Assembly: GCA_013002625.1 (NCBI GenBank)
Contig: JABDJE010000224.1
Coordinates: forward strand, 1-8,936
Direction of reading: 5' to 3'
DNA from: Saprospiraceae bacterium
GTDB taxonomy: Bacteria; Bacteroidota; Bacteroidia; Chitinophagales; Saprospiraceae
DNA: 8,936 nt
Shown one piece after another: positions 7,556 to 8,936 of this stretch. Numbering within the stretch: the first letter of the stretch is position 1; each line of letters opens with the position of its first letter. The notes beneath the pieces were generated by a model. It made no database searches and was not told the DNA's origin. It saw nothing but the letters and a program-made list of their open reading frames with translations. Made by a program: the position numbers and the translations under genes.

Positions 7556-8008
7556 CTATAATCTGTAGACCTGAAGTAAGCTAAGGCTAATACCTTGCAG
7601 CAAAGGAGGTTTAAAATTTAAATACTTCTTATTTAAATAAGTATTGAAATTCAGAGATAAATTCTTTGAGAATAATTCTAAGATCGCTGAAGGAAATTGA
7701 ACTACTACATCAGCAACTATTACTTTTATAAAGTCAAAATCTGCTGATAGACGAATAGATTCATTGGAACAGCACCCCTTATCATGTAATCCATTAGAAC
7801 AAGCATTTAATTGAGTGGAACGTTTGTTGCTACAACATGATTTTTTAGATGCAGCGACCTCTTTGCAAGTTTTGGCCTTTGTATAAAAACTAATGCGCTT
7901 AACCTTCCCGGAACAGAAATGTGCGTCCATGGATAACCCAGAGGTAGATATCATAACCATAAATGCCATGGCCAAAGCAACACCTCTATTTAAGTCGCAT
8001 AATCTCAC
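7556..8008 (-). CDS. HYC_CC_PP family small cysteine-rich exported protein (copy 2)
   Basis: This is a 150-residue relative of the gene at 2580-3014. It has the three family marks: H-F-C at 30-32, CC at 79-80 with an extra CC at 58-59, and KPPL at 133-136. HYC/HFC falls at the same residue number in both copies, and both share an AK(S/T)C segment at 45-48. Residues about 8-28 form a signal or anchor segment. The middle 48-80 holds seven Cys (C48, C58, C59, C70, C79, C80 and C32 just before), which would suit Cu(I) or another soft metal; the function is not established. The start is GTG, as in copy 1; an in-frame TAA lies four codons upstream and no better ATG exists. It is the first gene of the minus-strand block, 68 bp ahead of the MbnP gene and 34 bp behind a terminator-like hairpin. 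Confidence 0.83.
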   Translation of the reverse strand: MRLCDLNRGVALAMAFMVMISTSGLSMDAHFCSGKVKRISFYTKAKTCKEVAASKKSCCSNKRSTQLNACSNGLHDKGCCSNESIRLSADFDFIKVIVADVVVQFPSAILELFSKNLSLNFNTYLNKKYLNFKPPLLQGISLSLLQVYRL

Positions 8009-8041
8009 AGCATTAAATTAATGAATATTAGCTTCCCCCAC

Positions 8042-8082
8042 AAAAAAACTAACGGGTCTAGGCACTTTTGCCCGACCCGTTA
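8042..8082 (-). terminator. Intrinsic-terminator-like hairpin with T7 tail on the minus strand (possible leader attenuator)
   Basis: Arms TAACGGGTC (8050-8058) and GACCCGTTA (8074-8082) pair perfectly over 9 bp, and inside them GGCA (8061-8064) pairs with TGCC (8069-8072). Read on the minus strand, the stem is followed after one base by seven T residues (A7 at 8042-8048 on the plus strand), the form of a Rho-independent terminator. It lies 34 bases upstream of the GTG of the first copper-block gene and points into it. No plus-strand T-run follows, so it is not bidirectional. It either stops antisense transcripts from the right or acts as an attenuator in the operon leader. Confidence 0.7.
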
Positions 8083-8151
8083 AGTAATGCTGATCAATTC
8101 CTATCTTGACTTATTCTTTTACTGATAATCCCACTACAGGGATTTCAACGC

Positions 8152-8202
8152 TTTATCTTTTTCTCGTTTCTCGTTTCCCGTTTATCTTTTTCCCGATTCT
8201 CG
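8152..8202. repeat. Imperfect 22-bp pyrimidine-rich direct repeat, period 29
   Basis: Two copies starting TTTATCTTTTTC (8152-8173) and TTTATCTTTTTCC (8181-8202) match at 20 of 22 positions and are 29 bp apart. They sit in a longer tract of short T/C-rich words (TCTCG, TTTCCCG) running to about 8225. The tract is one-sided: nearly all pyrimidine on the plus strand. No coding potential is seen. Slippage-generated low-complexity DNA is the simplest explanation. Confidence 0.6.
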
Positions 8203-8305
8203 TTCTTCACTTCTTTTACTCTTTAGACTTATATAACATCAAGAAGTAACTCAAAAAATCCATTTTAGGAAGATTTTAACCAAAGGGTTATAAGCAATTT
8301 AAACT

Positions 8306-8317
8306 CCTGAATTCAGG
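8306..8317. promoter_or_regulatory. Perfect 12-bp palindrome, candidate operator
   Basis: CCTGAATTCAGG is perfectly self-complementary and lies 49 bp upstream of the ATG at 8366 and 109 bp upstream of the preferred GTG at 8426 of the plus-strand operon. The size and position suit a dimeric regulator's binding site, but no regulator in the window is known to use such a site, and a 12-bp palindrome can occur by chance. Confidence 0.3.
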
Positions 8318-8425
8318 GAACTCGACTCAAATATCTCGACTGCACATACTTCTCAGAGAACTGACATGAATCATCAAGTACTCCCTATAATTTTCGTAAT
8401 ATTATTCCAACAAAATTCCCTAACT

Positions 8426-8842
8426 GTGCATAAGCAAAGCGAGGTCTTAAAAAACAAGGCCACTCCACGTGGAAAATACCCTCATTATAGGGTCGTCGGT
8501 GATTTCATATTTGTATCCGGAACAAGTTCCAGAAGAAAAGACAACACCATCGCTGGTGCTGATGTAGATGCCATGGGCACAACATCATTAGATATCAGAG
8601 CGCAAACCAGAGCCGTATTGGATAATATTGATGATATTCTTAAGGAGCTGGGCGCCTCTTTGAAAGATGTCGTAGATATCTCCAGTTTTTTAGTGAATAT
8701 GAATGACTTCGGTGGGTACAATGAAGTCTATGGTGAATACTTTGATCACGACGGTCCGACCAGAACAACAGTTGCTGTTCATCAATTACCACATCCACAT
8801 TTATTAATCGAGATTAAAGCCATTGCTTACAAACCAAAGTAA
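8426..8842 (+). CDS. RidA/YjgF-family protein, 2-aminomuconate deaminase-like
   Basis: This is a RidA-fold protein that matches the 2-aminomuconate deaminase branch rather than generic RidA: ATPRGKYPHYR near the start, the GDFIFVSGTSSRR core, LDIRAQTRAVLDNI in the middle and the PTRTTVAVHQLPHPHLLIEI end (each within the family's most conserved parts). In tryptophan breakdown through 3-hydroxyanthranilate, 2-aminomuconate deaminase releases ammonia from 2-aminomuconate; RidA proteins act as trimers in the cytosol. The next gene, one base later, is a tryptophan 2,3-dioxygenase, which supports this pathway. Start choice: an ATG at 8366 gives 158 residues but adds a hydrophobic stretch (VLPIIFVILF) foreign to the family. 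The GTG at 8426 gives 138 residues, the normal length, and is preferred; other genes here also use GTG. The ATG has a weak AGAGA upstream, so it is not excluded. Confidence 0.85.
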   Translation: MHKQSEVLKNKATPRGKYPHYRVVGDFIFVSGTSSRRKDNTIAGADVDAMGTTSLDIRAQTRAVLDNIDDILKELGASLKDVVDISSFLVNMNDFGGYNEVYGEYFDHDGPTRTTVAVHQLPHPHLLIEIKAIAYKPK

Positions 8843-8843
8843 T

Positions 8844-8936
8844 ATGTCAAAATATTCCTCCATACATTATCAAGACTACCTTGATTTGGAAAAAATTCTA
8901 TCGGCTCAAAATCCACGCAGTTTGGAAGTTGAAGGT
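8844..8936 (+). CDS. kynA: Tryptophan 2,3-dioxygenase, N-terminal fragment cut by window end
   Basis: The first 31 codons of an open frame begin at an ATG one base after the RidA stop and run off the window. The visible residues, with IHYQDYLDLEKILSAQNP in the middle, match the N-terminal helix of tryptophan 2,3-dioxygenase (usual form Y-x-x-Y-L-x-L-x-x-[IL]-L-x-x-Q-x-P). The enzyme is a heme-dependent cytosolic tetramer that opens the indole ring of free L-tryptophan to N-formylkynurenine, the first step of the kynurenine pathway. Heme and substrate residues lie beyond the edge. The tight spacing with the deaminase-like gene indicates an operon. Confidence rests on a short but distinctive match and the fitting neighbour. 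Confidence 0.8.
   Translation, partial: MSKYSSIHYQDYLDLEKILSAQNPRSLEVEG

Larger units (their letters stand above)
8009..8425. other. Divergent intergenic region between copper block and kynurenine-pathway operon
   Basis: This 417-base stretch separates divergent operons, so both promoters should lie here. I found no clear Bacteroidota promoter (TTG with TAnnTTTG) on either strand. It contains a minus-strand terminator-like hairpin (8042-8082), a small inverted repeat AATCCC/GGGATT (8127-8144), an imperfect pyrimidine-rich direct repeat (8152-8202), a perfect 12-bp palindrome (8306-8317) and two copies of CTCGACT 14 bp apart (8321, 8335). A 15-codon reading frame on the minus strand near 8220-8265 has no support as a gene. 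If the RidA gene starts at the upstream ATG, the region ends at 8365 instead. Confidence 0.7.

Noticed and set aside
8042..8085. Possible integron attC site: GTTAAGT fits the 3' core form GTTRRRY next to an inverted repeat.
   Set aside because: The 5' core does not fit RYYYAAC, the element is only about 40 bp, and no integrase or gene cassettes are present; the T7 tail fits an intrinsic terminator better.
8220..8265. A 15-codon minus-strand frame as a possible leader peptide for the copper operon.
   Set aside because: No ribosome binding site, no Cys/His or other metal-related codons, and no alternative RNA fold linking it to the hairpin at 8042-8082 was seen.
8485..8721. Minus-strand open frame opposite the RidA-family gene.
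   Set aside because: It is the antisense shadow of a strongly conserved deaminase-like protein.
1..8936. Signs of a transposon, phage or genomic island (inverted termini, integrase, tRNA target site).
   Set aside because: None were found; the gene order reads as two ordinary neighbouring operons.

Overview
The window looks like a chromosomal piece of a Bacteroidota bacterium, probably a marine Cytophagia-type organism. The evidence is a C-terminal type IX secretion (T9SS) sorting domain, two HYC_CC_PP-type small cysteine-rich proteins, an HMA-AraC regulator of the kind common in this phylum, AT-rich DNA, and almost no Shine-Dalgarno sequences ahead of the starts. The genus cannot be fixed from the sequence.

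About 90% of the window is one tightly packed, all-minus-strand block that reads as a copper (possibly copper/silver) handling locus. In transcription order it holds: a HYC_CC_PP protein (8008-7556); an MbnP-domain protein with a T9SS tail (7487-6525); two consecutive di-heme cytochrome c peroxidase/MauG/MbnH-like lipoproteins (6524-5517 and 5517-4429); an HMA-like plus AraC helix-turn-helix regulator (4419-3856); an HMA domain fused to a MauE/DoxX-like membrane domain (3782-3066); a second HYC_CC_PP protein (3014-2580); and a CusA-type heavy-metal RND pump (2459 to beyond base 1, cut by the window edge). MbnP and the peroxidases abut or overlap by one base (TAG then ATG, then TAATG), so they are almost certainly co-translated.

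Biological reading: MbnP proteins are copper-related secreted proteins. Their di-heme MauG-like partners (MbnH) oxidise a tryptophan of MbnP to kynurenine in methanotrophs. Here the MbnP carries a T9SS tail, and the peroxidases are lipoproteins with acidic residues right after the lipid-anchored cysteine, a pattern used for surface lipoproteins in this phylum. The locus may therefore be a cell-surface version of the MbnP/MbnH system, wired to cytosolic copper sensing (HMA-AraC), HMA/MauE-mediated metal or redox handling, and Cus-type efflux. Most parts are known families; the surface-exposed arrangement with two unlike di-heme enzymes is the part worth a closer look.

A 417-base non-coding stretch (8009-8425) follows. 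It holds a strong minus-strand intrinsic-terminator-like hairpin just upstream of the first gene of the block, an imperfect pyrimidine-rich direct repeat, and a 12-bp perfect palindrome. To its right, a plus-strand operon begins that belongs to tryptophan/kynurenine breakdown: a RidA-family 2-aminomuconate deaminase-like gene, then one base later the N-terminus of a tryptophan 2,3-dioxygenase cut by the window end. No RNA genes, CRISPR arrays, insertion sequences or integrase genes were seen.
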